From: Acidiluteibacter ferrifornacis
GTDB taxonomy: Bacteria > Bacteroidota > Bacteroidia > Flavobacteriales_E > Vicingaceae
Direction: 5' to 3'
Assembly (NCBI RefSeq): GCF_009909615.1
Contig: NZ_WWNE01000006.1
Span: forward strand, 310,001 to 374,000
Length of the DNA stretch: 64,000 nucleotides
Shown here: piece by piece, positions 19,029 through 28,180 of the stretch
Numbering within the stretch: position 1 is the first letter of the stretch
Layout: the number at the start of each line of letters is the position of its first letter
The notes under the pieces: generated by a model
Told to the model about the DNA's origin: nothing
The model's input: only the letters and a program-made list of their open reading frames with translations
The model's database searches: none
Program-made: the position numbers and the translations under genes

Positions 19029-19117
19029 ATCAGCAAGTTGTTCAACCTGCATAAAAGAAGCATTCTTGCAGGAATAATTTATTGCCTAATTTTAGAAAAA
19101 ATATAAAATCAACAATT

Positions 19118-19633
19118 ATGAAAAAAATAAATGTATTAGCAATTGCTTTAGGCTTATTTGTAGCTTCTTGTGGAGAGACACCAAAAGCAACTGAAGAAAA
19201 AGAAATGCAAAGTGAAGAAATGCACAATGATCATGCAGGTCATGACCATGAAGCGATGATGGAAAAAGCCGCTGATTCAGAACCGGTAGCTATTCCTGAG
19301 GGAGCTAAAGTCTTCTTCGTTAACCTAACAGATGGTCAGAAAGTAAAATCACCAGTAAAAATTCAATTTGGTGTAGAGGGCATGGAAGTAGAACCTGCCG
19401 GTGCTCTAAATGCAGGCAAAGGACACCACCACATCATTATTGATGGTGCTGCTTTAGAAAGAGGAACTGTTGTTCCTGCTGATTCATTAAACATACACTA
19501 TGGACAAGGGCAAACTGAAACGGAATTGGTATTGCCAAAAGGTGAGCATACATTAACCATGCAATTTGCTGACGGTTATCACCAAAGTTACGGAGAGCAG
19601 TTGAGCACGACGATTAAAGTGATCGTAGAATAA
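19118..19633 (+). CDS. DUF4399 lipoprotein with His-rich segment
   Basis: 171 residues starting at the ATG at 19118; the open frame upstream (to 19082) lacks a signal sequence. Lipobox VASC with Cys18. After an acidic linker comes a His/Met-rich stretch (MHNDHAGHDHEAMM) that could bind copper or another metal, then the DUF4399 domain (GAKVFFVNLTDGQKVKSP ... GKGHHHIIIDG ... LTMQFADGYHQSYGEQL). DUF4399 proteins are small periplasmic proteins of unknown function, often near metal-related genes. A near-consensus promoter (TTG then TAATTTTA) lies about 30 bp upstream. Monocistronic with a strong terminator. Confidence 0.8.
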   Translation: MKKINVLAIALGLFVASCGETPKATEEKEMQSEEMHNDHAGHDHEAMMEKAADSEPVAIPEGAKVFFVNLTDGQKVKSPVKIQFGVEGMEVEPAGALNAGKGHHHIIIDGAALERGTVVPADSLNIHYGQGQTETELVLPKGEHTLTMQFADGYHQSYGEQLSTTIKVIVE

Positions 19634-19652
19634 ACAACAAATCATATAATTC

Positions 19653-19699
19653 AAAAGCCACTCAGAAAACTGATTACTCAGAAACTGTGTGGCTTTTTT
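19653..19699 (+). terminator. Terminator after the DUF4399 gene
   Basis: Stem AAAAGCCAC (19653-19661) pairs with GTGGCTTTT (19089-19097 of this stretch, i.e. 19689-19697), loop of 27 nt with an internal CTCAG repeat, ending in a T run. On the minus strand it also carries four T, so it may serve the convergent cupin gene too. Confidence 0.7.
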
Positions 19700-19717
19700 A
19701 TTTTGTTTCACATACTC

Positions 19718-20215
19718 TTACTCCCGACAGAACCTTCCAATCAACTCAGCATGCTTTGGAAATTCTTGCGATAACTCCGCCTTTTTCGCCAATTCAAAAT
19801 CCTTGAAATCAAACCCTGGAGAAACGGTACAGCCGACTAAAGAATAAGTTCCTAAAGATTCACTAGCAAACCAAGCTCCTGCAGGAACTATTGCTTGTGG
19901 TGTTTGCCCCTTTTCTAAATCTAACCCAATAGAGAGTTTAGTATAACTTCCGTCTAATGCTATTACATGAACAATTAAAGGATCACCATAGTAGAAATGC
20001 CACATTTCATCAGATTTTATTCGGTGAAAAGCAGAAAAATTTCCTGCTGTGATTAAAAAATAAATTCCAGTCGCCAGACTTCTATCGCCTTTCATCCCTG
20101 CTTCCATAATATCAGCCGAAACAGTAGTTTCGGACCGATACACTTCTTTAAAAAATCCTCCTTCAGGATGTGGCAATAAATCAAGATGATCTACCCAATA
20201 GTCTACTTTTTTCAT
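19718..20215 (-). CDS. Cupin domain protein (DUF985)
   Basis: 165 residues of the DUF985 cupin family (YML079w-like). Recognisable blocks are HPEGGFFKEVYRSE at the N-terminus, GIYFLITAGNFSAFHRIKSD, and the C-terminal GAWFASESLGTYSLVGCTVSPGF. The cupin motif histidine lies in FHRIKSDEMWHFYYG. The ligand or reaction is not established; the fold resembles sugar-binding cupins. Divergent from the acyl-CoA synthetase gene with about 75 bp between the preferred starts. Confidence 0.87.
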   Translation of the reverse strand: MKKVDYWVDHLDLLPHPEGGFFKEVYRSETTVSADIMEAGMKGDRSLATGIYFLITAGNFSAFHRIKSDEMWHFYYGDPLIVHVIALDGSYTKLSIGLDLEKGQTPQAIVPAGAWFASESLGTYSLVGCTVSPGFDFKDFELAKKAELSQEFPKHAELIGRFCRE

Positions 20216-20290
20216 AATTCTTCACATTTGCGTTTCACAAAACTATCATTAGAAAGTGATATATTTATGCAAAATAAATCACTCGTGAAG

Positions 20291-22054
20291 ATGGAAAAGC
20301 AACTTACAAGAATATTTGATCTGCATTATCATCAGCAGAATAACTATAAAAAAGAAGATTCATTAACGTCAAAAGTTAATGGAAAGTGGGAGAAAATTAG
20401 CACCGACGAATTCATTTCGATGGGTCAGAAAATGAGTATGGCCTTTCTAAAAATGGGGTTAAAGCCTGGCGATAAAATTGCCATTATTTCCAATAACCGA
20501 TCAGAATGGCACATCACCGATTTAGGAATTACCCAAATGGGTGGAATTAGTGTTCCTATTTATCCTACCATCACAGAGGATGACTATGCCTACATTATGA
20601 ACGATGCCGAAATTAAATGCTGCTTTGTTTCGGATGCCGACCTATTTCAAAAAGTAAGCAACATTAAGAGTCAAGTTCCTTCACTAGAAAGTGTTTATAC
20701 TTTTGATCAAGTAACAGGCGCCAAAAACTGGAAGGAAGTTTTAGAGTTAGACGCCAATGGTGACTTTAGTGCTGTTCAAACCATAATGGATGGTATACAA
20801 ACGGAAGATTTAGCGACTTTAATTTACACTTCAGGGACAACTGGAAGACCAAAAGGAGTAATGCTTTCGCATAAAAATTTAGTTTCCAATTCTCTTTCCT
20901 CCCGAAAAAGACTGCCTTGCGACCATAACAGCAGAGCCCTAAGCTTTTTGCCATTGTGCCACGTGTACGAAAGAATGGTGGCATACATGTACATTTACGT
21001 GGGTGTATCTATTTATTATGCAGAGTCGATGGAAACCATTGGCGACGATTTAAAAGATGTAAAGCCACAGATATTTACAGCCGTTCCTAGATTATTGGAA
21101 AAGGTTTACGATAAAATCATGGCCAAAGGAATGGAACTAACTGGAATTAAAAGAGCATTGTTCTTTTGGGCTGTTGGTTTAGGGCAACGATATGAAATTG
21201 AAGGAAACAATCCATTCTTTAATTTCCAACTGAAATTGGCGAACAAAATCATCTTTAGCAAATGGAGAGAAGCTTTGGGTGGGAATGCCCTAGCAGTAGC
21301 TTCAGGTGCAGCAGCATTACAACCTCGTTTGGCTCGAATATTCTTAGCTGCGCAAATTCCAGTGATGGAAGGATATGGTTTAACAGAAACCTCCCCTGTA
21401 ATCTCAGTAAACTGTGAAGAAAATAATGGTGTAAGAATTGGGACTGTTGGACGTCCTTTAGATGATGTAACTGTAAAAATTGCAGAAGACGGAGAAATTT
21501 TGGTGAAAGGCCCGAACGTAATGATGGGCTACTACAAGAAGCCCGAAGCAACAGCAGAAGTATTTACCGAAGATGGTTTCTTCAAAACGGGAGACATTGG
21601 GGAGCTAAGCGCAGACAACTTCTTAAAAATTACCGGTCGTAAGAAGGAGACCTTCAAAACCTCAGGTGGTAAATACATTGCGCCACAGGTTATTGAAAAC
21701 AAAATGAAGGAATCGTCCTTTATTGAGCAGCTAATGGTAGTGGGAGAAGGAGAAAAACACCCTTCAGCAGTTATTCAACCTGCTTTCGACTTCTTGAAAG
21801 ATTACTGCAAAAGAAAAAACATACCCTTTACTGATAATGCATCCATTGTAAAGAATCAGAGAATAATTGATCGAATTCAAAAGGAAGTAGATTTTTACAA
21901 TGAAGGATTTGCAAAGTATGAGCAAGTGAAACGATTCATCCTAGTTCCCGATGTTTGGGGAATAGATTCTGGAGAAATGACGCCAACAATGAAAATCAAA
22001 CGTGCCGTAGTTAAGGCTAAGTACCTCGATCAAATCGAAGCCATCTATAGGTAA
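20291..22054 (+). CDS. Long-chain acyl-CoA synthetase (AMP-binding)
   Basis: Activates fatty acids to acyl-CoA via an acyl-adenylate. Starting at the ATG at 20291 gives 587 residues (20267 is an alternative; the open frame back to 20186 overlaps the divergent cupin start and is rejected). The P-loop-like A3 motif LIYTSGTTGRPKGVMLSHKN, the A5 motif GYGLTETSPV and the A7/A8 region TGDIGELS ... GRKKETFKTSGGKYIAPQ are complete; the last is typical of the FadD/long-chain branch. It lies immediately upstream of the fad operon and is functionally its first step. Ends in a strong terminator. Confidence 0.9.
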   Translation: MEKQLTRIFDLHYHQQNNYKKEDSLTSKVNGKWEKISTDEFISMGQKMSMAFLKMGLKPGDKIAIISNNRSEWHITDLGITQMGGISVPIYPTITEDDYAYIMNDAEIKCCFVSDADLFQKVSNIKSQVPSLESVYTFDQVTGAKNWKEVLELDANGDFSAVQTIMDGIQTEDLATLIYTSGTTGRPKGVMLSHKNLVSNSLSSRKRLPCDHNSRALSFLPLCHVYERMVAYMYIYVGVSIYYAESMETIGDDLKDVKPQIFTAVPRLLEKVYDKIMAKGMELTGIKRALFFWAVGLGQRYEIEGNNPFFNFQLKLANKIIFSKWREALGGNALAVASGAAALQPRLARIFLAAQIPVMEGYGLTETSPVISVNCEENNGVRIGTVGRPLDDVTVKIAEDGEILVKGPNVMMGYYKKPEATAEVFTEDGFFKTGDIGELSADNFLKITGRKKETFKTSGGKYIAPQVIENKMKESSFIEQLMVVGEGEKHPSAVIQPAFDFLKDYCKRKNIPFTDNASIVKNQRIIDRIQKEVDFYNEGFAKYEQVKRFILVPDVWGIDSGEMTPTMKIKRAVVKAKYLDQIEAIYR

Positions 22055-22061
22055 GCTAATT

Positions 22062-22100
22062 AATCCCTTCTTAAAAAATTTTAAGAAGGGATTTTTTTTA
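22062..22100 (+). terminator. Terminator of the acyl-CoA synthetase gene
   Basis: Perfect 15 bp inverted repeat AATCCCTTCTTAAAA (22062-22076) / 22079-22093 with a 2 nt spacer, followed by a T run. Confidence 0.85.
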
Positions 22101-22117
22101 AAATAACCCCTCATTAC

Positions 22118-22129
22118 TATGCATGCATA
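22118..22129. promoter_or_regulatory. Palindrome TATGCATGCATA upstream of marR
   Basis: A perfect 12 bp palindrome 12 bp upstream of the marR -7 box, within the -33 region. Its position suggests an operator for the MarR protein itself; this is inferred. Confidence 0.35.
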
Positions 22130-22141
22130 ATATAAAATTGT

Positions 22142-22149
22142 TATATTTG
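22142..22149 (+). promoter_or_regulatory. Promoter -7 box of the marR-fad operon
   Basis: TATATTTG matches TAnnTTTG, 20 bp before the marR ATG and downstream of the acyl-CoA synthetase terminator. It would drive marR, fadN, fadA and fadE. Confidence 0.5.
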
Positions 22150-22169
22150 TTTCCATTCAAGTCAAATAG

Positions 22170-22607
22170 ATGAAACCAAACGAAACTGTAGATTACCACA
22201 TCAAAGTAAATTGGCATGCATTGACCAATTTATACAATGGAATTGCCGCTGAGCATGGATTAACTCAAGCTACGGGATTTGTCCTCTTAAATATTGAAGA
22301 CTACACTGGGACTCCAGCCACAAAAATTGCTCCATTAATGGGAATGAAAGCAACTAGTTTGAGTCGGATATTGAAGAATATGGAAAACTCCGGACTTATT
22401 GAAAGAAAGGGTGACAAATCAGATGGAAGAATGGTAAGGATTCACCTCACAGAAGAAGGAGTGCGTAAAAAACAAATTGCCAAGCAAGTGGTAAAAGACT
22501 TGAATGAATACATTATCAAAAATATTCCTCAAAAGAAGTTGGAAACGTATTTTGAAGTAATGGGGAATATCAATGATTTAATAGCTAATTATAAAGAAAC
22601 TAAATAA
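22170..22607 (+). CDS. MarR family transcriptional regulator
   Basis: 145 residues. The winged helix-turn-helix region ATKIAPLMGMKATSLSRILKNMENSGLIERKGDKSDGRMVRIHLTEEG is textbook MarR; recognition helix near residues 62-76, the wing DKSDGR near 84-89. As first gene of the beta-oxidation operon (18 bp before the dehydrogenase/hydratase gene) it is a good candidate for a fatty-acid or acyl-CoA responsive repressor of that operon, acting perhaps at the palindrome 41 bp upstream; both are inference from context. Confidence 0.9.
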   Translation: MKPNETVDYHIKVNWHALTNLYNGIAAEHGLTQATGFVLLNIEDYTGTPATKIAPLMGMKATSLSRILKNMENSGLIERKGDKSDGRMVRIHLTEEGVRKKQIAKQVVKDLNEYIIKNIPQKKLETYFEVMGNINDLIANYKETK

Positions 22608-22625
22608 CCTAAAAATTAATATTTT

Positions 22626-25034
22626 ATGGCGACAAGAAGAATAAGAAAGGTAGCAATTTTAGGCTCAGGAGTAATGGGTTCACAGATTGCTTGCCATTTC
22701 GCAAATATTGGTCTCGAAGTTCTGCTTCTGGATATTGCTCCAAAAGAACTGACAGCTAAGGAAGAAAAGCAAGGGTTAAAACTAGATGATTCCGCAGTAA
22801 AAAACAGGATAGTCAACGAGGCGTTGATGGCGGCTTTAAAATCTAGCCCATCTCCTATTTATAGGCAATCTTTCGCCAAAAGAATTACCACAGGAAATAT
22901 GGATGACAATATGAAAGATATTGCATCAGCAGATTGGATAATAGAAGTAGTGGTAGAGCGATTAGACATTAAAAAAATCGTTTTTGACAACGTAGAAAAA
23001 TTCAGAAAAAAAGGAACCATTATCTCTTCGAATACATCAGGAATTCCAATTCATATGATGTTAGAAGGAAGAAGCGAGGATTTTCAAAAGCACTTCTTAG
23101 GAACCCACTTTTTCAATCCACCTAGATACTTAGAATTATTAGAAATCATTCCTACTCCTAAAACAGATCCAGCAATAGTTGACTTTTTAATGGACTATGG
23201 CAGACGATTCTTAGGAAAGAAATCAGTGCTTGCGAAAGATACTCCAGCATTTATAGCCAACCGAATTGGAGTTTACTCCATTATGAATCTGTTCCACACG
23301 GTGAAAGAGATGGGCTTTAAAGTTGAAGAAGTAGACAAATTAACTGGTAGCATCTTAGGACGTCCTAAATCGGCTACTTTCAGAACTTGCGATGTAGTTG
23401 GATTAGACACATTGGTTCATGTAGCAAATGGTGTACGGGAAAACTGTCCAGACGATGAAGCAAAGGACATGTTTGCGATACCTGGATATGTTCAACATTT
23501 ATTAGACAACAAATGGCTAGGGTCTAAATCCGGTCAAGGATTTTATAAAAAAGTTAAAGGTGCAGACGGACAAAGCAATATATTGTCGCTAAACTTAGAG
23601 ACTCTAGACTATGAAGAGCAAACGAAAGTTCGCTTCGACATTATTGGAAAAGTTAGAGAAATTGAAGATGTTCGTGAAAGAACCAAACTACTCATCGAGT
23701 CTGACGGTAAAGTTGGTGATTTCTTTAGAGCAAATTTCTTGGGCTTATTTGAATATGTTTCGAACAGAATTCCTGAAATTTCAGACGAATTATTCCGAAT
23801 TGATGATGGTATGAGAGCGGGTTTTGGATGGCAATTAGGACCATTTGAAGCTTGGGACGCGCTGGGCTTAGAAAAAGGAGTCGAGTTGATGAAAGCCAAT
23901 GGCCAAAAGCCAGCAGCTTGGATTGATGAAATGATAGCAAGCGGTGCAAAAACATTCTACAAAGTAGAAAACGGAGCGAAATACTATTATGACATTCCTT
24001 CAAAAGGATACAAAGTTATTCCAGGTACGGAAGACTTAGTGGTATTGGATAACTTAAGAGCTGCTAATACTATTTGGAGCAACAAAGGAACAACAATCGT
24101 TGATTTGGGAGATGGAATCTTGAATTTAGAGTTTCATACCAAAATGAATACGATTGGTGCCGAGGTGATTCAAGGAATCAACAAAGCAATTGATTTAGCA
24201 GAAGCTGACTACAAAGGTTTAGTAATTTCAAACACCGGGCAGAACTTCTCAGCAGGAGCCAATGTAGGGATGATTTTCATGATGGCAGTAGAGCAAGAGT
24301 ATGATGAATTGTCATTCGCAATTGCTCAATTCCAAAAGACAATGATGCGTATAAGATACAGTGCAATTCCAGTAGTTGCTGCTCCTCACCAAATGGCGTT
24401 GGGTGGTGGTTGCGAGTTGTGCATGCATTCAGACAAGGTAGTCGCTCATGCAGAATTATATATGGGATTAGTAGAATTTGGTGTTGGTGTGATTCCTGGT
24501 GGTGGTGGAACGAAAGAATTCGTTCTTCGATTATCTGACAGTTTGAAAGAAGGAGATATCCGAATCAATGCAATGAGAGAGCGTTTCTTGACGATTGGAC
24601 AAGCTCAAGTTTCTACATCTGCATATGAAGCTTTCGACAAAGGCTATTTGCGTGAAGGAGTAGATGAAGTGGTTGTAAGCCGTGAATTTCAATTGAAGCG
24701 TGCTAAAGAAGCTGCAATTGCATTGGCAGATAAAGGATATAGCCAACCTGTAGAACGAACCGATATCAAAGTATTAGGAAAAGAAGGTTTAGGAATAGTA
24801 TACGTTGGAGCCAACTCAATGAAATCAGGAAACTACATTTCTGAGCACGATGCATTAATCTCTGAAAAATTAGGTTACGTTATGTGTGGTGGAGATTTAT
24901 CTGAAATCACTGAAGTTTCTGAAACCTACTTATTAGAGTTAGAACGAAAAGCATTTGTAGAATTATGTACCAAAAAGAAAACATTGGAACGACTACAAAG
25001 TATAGTGACTAAAGGAAAAGTTCTTAGAAACTAA
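22626..25034 (+). CDS. fadN: 3-hydroxyacyl-CoA dehydrogenase / enoyl-CoA hydratase (FadN-type)
   Basis: 802-residue bifunctional beta-oxidation enzyme with the dehydrogenase first. The NAD-binding Rossmann motif ILGSGVMGSQIACHFANIG is at the N-terminus; the catalytic His region THFFNPPRYLELLEII and the C-terminal dehydrogenase domain follow. The crotonase-type hydratase is at the C-terminus (about 490-800): FSAGANVG, GGGCELCMHSD and GVIPGGGGTKEF motifs. This domain order is that of Bacillus FadN, opposite to E. coli FadB/FadJ. Acts on enoyl- and hydroxyacyl-CoA; partner thiolase is encoded next. Confidence 0.92.
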   Translation: MATRRIRKVAILGSGVMGSQIACHFANIGLEVLLLDIAPKELTAKEEKQGLKLDDSAVKNRIVNEALMAALKSSPSPIYRQSFAKRITTGNMDDNMKDIASADWIIEVVVERLDIKKIVFDNVEKFRKKGTIISSNTSGIPIHMMLEGRSEDFQKHFLGTHFFNPPRYLELLEIIPTPKTDPAIVDFLMDYGRRFLGKKSVLAKDTPAFIANRIGVYSIMNLFHTVKEMGFKVEEVDKLTGSILGRPKSATFRTCDVVGLDTLVHVANGVRENCPDDEAKDMFAIPGYVQHLLDNKWLGSKSGQGFYKKVKGADGQSNILSLNLETLDYEEQTKVRFDIIGKVREIEDVRERTKLLIESDGKVGDFFRANFLGLFEYVSNRIPEISDELFRIDDGMRAGFGWQLGPFEAWDALGLEKGVELMKANGQKPAAWIDEMIASGAKTFYKVENGAKYYYDIPSKGYKVIPGTEDLVVLDNLRAANTIWSNKGTTIVDLGDGILNLEFHTKMNTIGAEVIQGINKAIDLAEADYKGLVISNTGQNFSAGANVGMIFMMAVEQEYDELSFAIAQFQKTMMRIRYSAIPVVAAPHQMALGGGCELCMHSDKVVAHAELYMGLVEFGVGVIPGGGGTKEFVLRLSDSLKEGDIRINAMRERFLTIGQAQVSTSAYEAFDKGYLREGVDEVVVSREFQLKRAKEAAIALADKGYSQPVERTDIKVLGKEGLGIVYVGANSMKSGNYISEHDALISEKLGYVMCGGDLSEITEVSETYLLELERKAFVELCTKKKTLERLQSIVTKGKVLRN

Positions 25035-25077
25035 ATATAACTGAATCGAAGTTTTTACAACTTAAAAAGACAACAAC

Positions 25078-26250
25078 ATGGAAGCATATATAGTAGCAGG
25101 ATATCGATCAGCGGTAGGTAAAGCAGGCAGAGGGCAATTGCGCTTTACTCGACCAGATGATATCGCAGCGCAAGTAATCAAACATTTAATGAAGGACAAT
25201 CCTCAAATAACATCTGACCATATTGATGATGTAATTGTAGGAAATGCGAGTCCTGAAGCGGAACAAGGACTTAACGTAGGTCGTTTAATTTCACTGATTG
25301 GTTTAAACAATATTACTGTTCCGGGGATGACAGTAAACAGATACTGCTCTTCAGGATTAGAAACGATTGCGATTGCAGCAGCAAAGATTAAAAACGGTAT
25401 GAATCACTGTGTAATAGCCGGTGGTGTAGAATCAATGAGCTGCATGCCGATGGGAGGCTGGAGAATTGTGCCTAATGCCGATGTAGCAAAAGATAATCCC
25501 ACTTACTATTGGGGAATGGGGTTGACTGCAGAAGCGGTAGCAAAAGAATACAATGTGAGTCGTGAGGAGCAAGATCAGTTTGCTTACGAATCGCATATGA
25601 AAGCATTGAAAGCTCAAGCTGAAAATCGTTTTGCAGATGACATTGCACCGATCGAAGTAGAAGAAAATTACTATGACAACGGGAAAAAGAAGAAAAGAAA
25701 TTATACTGTTACAGTTGATGAAGGACCAAGAGCAGGAACTAGCGTGGAAGCACTGTCGAAGTTACGACCAGTATTCGCCAATGGAGGTTCTGTAACAGCT
25801 GGAAATTCATCACAAACCAATGATGGAGCTGCATTTGTTTTAGTGGTTTCGGAAAAGATGGTAAAAGAATTAAACTTAAAGCCAATAGCTAGATTAGTGT
25901 CTTATGCTGCTACAGGTGTAGATCCTAGAATCATGGGAATAGGACCTATCAAGGCAATCCCGATGGCTTTAGAACAAGCAGGACTTAAGCTAGAAGATAT
26001 CGATTTGATTGAATTAAATGAGGCTTTTGCCTCTCAATCCGTGGCAGTAATTAGAGAACTTGGATTGGATAAATCTAAAGTGAACGTCAATGGTGGAGCA
26101 ATAGCCTTAGGACATCCACTAGGTTGTACAGGAGCGAAACTAACCGTTCAAGTATTGAATGAATTAAAAAAGAGAGGCGGCAAATACGGCATGGTAACCA
26201 TGTGTGTAGGTGCAGGGCAAGGTGCAGCAGGAATCTTTGAATTATTATAG
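25078..26250 (+). CDS. fadA: Acetyl-CoA acyltransferase (3-ketoacyl-CoA thiolase)
   Basis: Last step of beta-oxidation: thiolytic cleavage of 3-ketoacyl-CoA. 390 residues. The nucleophilic Cys is in [14 protein letters not shown], the catalytic His in [15 protein letters not shown] and the second Cys in [13 protein letters not shown], all at the expected spacing. Lies 43 bp behind fadN and 21 bp before the acyl-CoA dehydrogenase, so it is part of one operon. Confidence 0.95.
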   Translation: MEAYIVAGYRSAVGKAGRGQLRFTRPDDIAAQVIKHLMKDNPQITSDHIDDVIVGNASPEAEQGLNVGRLISLIGLNNITVPGMTVNRYCSSGLETIAIAAAKIKNGMNHCVIAGGVESMSCMPMGGWRIVPNADVAKDNPTYYWGMGLTAEAVAKEYNVSREEQDQFAYESHMKALKAQAENRFADDIAPIEVEENYYDNGKKKKRNYTVTVDEGPRAGTSVEALSKLRPVFANGGSVTAGNSSQTNDGAAFVLVVSEKMVKELNLKPIARLVSYAATGVDPRIMGIGPIKAIPMALEQAGLKLEDIDLIELNEAFASQSVAVIRELGLDKSKVNVNGGAIALGHPLGCTGAKLTVQVLNELKKRGGKYGMVTMCVGAGQGAAGIFELL

Positions 26251-26271
26251 AAACATCTAAAATTTACAACA

Positions 26272-28038
26272 ATGAGCAATAGAACAAAAGGTGGAGAGTT
26301 TTTAATTAAAGAAACAGACCCAAAAGACATATTTATCCCTGAAGATTACACGGAAGAACAACACATGATTGCAGACTCATGTAAAGAGTTTTTAGATGCA
26401 GAAGTATTTCCAAACTTAGACCGCATAGATTCTATGGAAGAAGGTTTAATGCCATCACTTCTAGATAAGGCCGGGGACCTTGGATTATTGGGAATATCAG
26501 TACCTGAGGATTTAGGTGGTTTTGGAAAAGGATTTGTTACATCTATGTTAACTGCAGAAGTAACAGGTGCAGGACACTCATTTGCTGTAGCATTATCTGC
26601 ACACACTGGTATTGGCACTCTCCCAATTTTATATTATGGTACTGAAGAGCAAAAAGCAAAGTACATTCCAAAATTAGCATCAGGTGAATGGAAAGGATGT
26701 TACTGCTTAACTGAGCCTAGTGCAGGATCAGATGCCAACTCAGGAAAAACAAAAGCAGTTTTATCTGACGATGGAAAGCATTATATTTTGAACGGACAAA
26801 AGATGTGGATTACCAATGGTGGATTTGCGCATGTGTTTACTGTATTTGCCAAAATTGGAGATGATGACAATCTATCTGCTTTCATTCTGACAAAAGACAT
26901 GGAAGGGCTTAGCTTAAATCCAGAAGAGAAAAAACTAGGAATTAAAGGCTCTTCAACACGACAAGTATTCTTTAATAACGTTAAAGTTCCTGTAGAAAAC
27001 CTTTTGGGGGAAAGACAGGAAGGATTTATGATTGCATTAAACATTCTCAATATTGGTCGAATAAAATTAGCAGGAGCAGCATTAGGTGCTGCGAAAATGG
27101 CAATTTCAAGATCTGTAAACTATGCGAATGAAAGAGAACAATTTGGCAGAGCGATCTCTAAGTATGGTGCCATTCGATATAAGCTAGCCGAGCAAGCTAT
27201 CAAATGTTTTGCAACCGAATCTGCTTTATACAGAGCCTCACAAAGTATAGAAGATGAGATTGAAAATTTAATCTCTGAAGGAATGGACAAGCAAAAGGCC
27301 ACTTTAGAAGGTATCAAACAGTTTGCTGTTGAATGTGCCATTTTAAAAGTACACGGTTCAGAAACATTGGATTATGTAGTAGATGAAGGTGTTCAAATTT
27401 ATGGGGGAATGGGTTATTCTGCAGAAGCTCCTATGGAAAGAGCATATAGAGACGCCCGAATCAACCGAATATTCGAGGGTACCAATGAAATTAACCGTAT
27501 GCTTTCTGTTGATCTTATGCTAAAAAGAGCAATGAAAGGGGAAATCGACTTGATGACACCTGCTATGAAAATTGCAGAAGAATTAATGGAGATTCCTGAT
27601 TTTGACTTTGACGACTCAGCGGCTTATGCCACAGAAACAAGATTAATCGCAAACTTCAAAAAGGCAGTTTTACTTGTAGCAGGTGCTGCGGCAAAAACGC
27701 TAATGCAACAATTGGCCAAAGAGCAGGAAGTTCTAATGAACATTGCTGACATGATGATGGAAACCTACATCGCTGAATCTACATTACTGAGAATTCAAAA
27801 ATTAGGAGAAAATGCAACTGAAGAACAAATTGCGATGATGAAAGTGTACCTATATGATGCGGCTGATAGGATCGGAAAAGCTGGTAGAGACGCTATTCAA
27901 TCATTTGCTGATGGAGACGAGCTCAGAGCAATGATGATGGGAATGAAACGTTTTACAAAACATGAACCATTCAACGTAAAAGAACATAGAAGGGTAGTAG
28001 CTGCAAAGCTAATCGACAAAAACGAATATTGTTTTTAG
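26272..28038 (+). CDS. fadE: Acyl-CoA dehydrogenase (FadE-type)
   Basis: First oxidative step of beta-oxidation, FAD-dependent. 588 residues; the N-terminal helical, middle beta and C-terminal helical domains are those of the acyl-CoA dehydrogenase family, with CYCLTEPSAGSDA and WITNG (FAD and substrate contacts), and the C-terminal IYGGMGYSAEAPMERAYRD ... FEGTNEINRM carrying the catalytic glutamate region. A C-terminal extension of about 170 residues (470-588) is typical of the long VLCAD/FadE-like forms in Bacteroidota and Bacillus. Last gene of the marR-fadN-fadA-fadE operon. Confidence 0.92.
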   Translation: MSNRTKGGEFLIKETDPKDIFIPEDYTEEQHMIADSCKEFLDAEVFPNLDRIDSMEEGLMPSLLDKAGDLGLLGISVPEDLGGFGKGFVTSMLTAEVTGAGHSFAVALSAHTGIGTLPILYYGTEEQKAKYIPKLASGEWKGCYCLTEPSAGSDANSGKTKAVLSDDGKHYILNGQKMWITNGGFAHVFTVFAKIGDDDNLSAFILTKDMEGLSLNPEEKKLGIKGSSTRQVFFNNVKVPVENLLGERQEGFMIALNILNIGRIKLAGAALGAAKMAISRSVNYANEREQFGRAISKYGAIRYKLAEQAIKCFATESALYRASQSIEDEIENLISEGMDKQKATLEGIKQFAVECAILKVHGSETLDYVVDEGVQIYGGMGYSAEAPMERAYRDARINRIFEGTNEINRMLSVDLMLKRAMKGEIDLMTPAMKIAEELMEIPDFDFDDSAAYATETRLIANFKKAVLLVAGAAAKTLMQQLAKEQEVLMNIADMMMETYIAESTLLRIQKLGENATEEQIAMMKVYLYDAADRIGKAGRDAIQSFADGDELRAMMMGMKRFTKHEPFNVKEHRRVVAAKLIDKNEYCF

Positions 28039-28061
28039 TAGTTTTTAATTAGAATGAAAGG

Positions 28062-28107
28062 TAAAAAGCCTGCCAGAACCAATTTAAGGTGTCTGGTGGG
28101 CTTTTTC
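28062..28107 (+). terminator. Terminator of the fad operon
   Basis: Long hairpin: AAAAAGCC-GCCAGA arm (28064-28077) pairs with TCTGG-GGCTTTTT (28092-28106), ending in five T. Confidence 0.8.
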
Positions 28108-28153
28108 AATTCTATCAGATAGCAAAAAATTTTTCCCAATTCAACTATATCGT

Positions 28154-28161
28154 TACTTTTG
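28154..28161 (+). promoter_or_regulatory. Candidate promoter of the 28181 T9SS cargo gene
   Basis: TACTTTTG fits the -7 consensus and ends 19 bp before the ATG. Confidence 0.45.
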
Positions 28162-28180
28162 GAGGTGCTACACTATTTCT

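Noticed and set aside
19046-19072. Hairpin CCTGCA/TGCAGG after the 18255 lipoprotein gene as a terminator
   Set aside because: Six-base stem with a 15 nt loop and no T run; possibly part of the upstream region of the next gene.
20186-20290. N-terminal extension of the acyl-CoA synthetase
   Set aside because: It overlaps the divergent cupin start and shows no family similarity. The Met at 20291 begins the conserved region.
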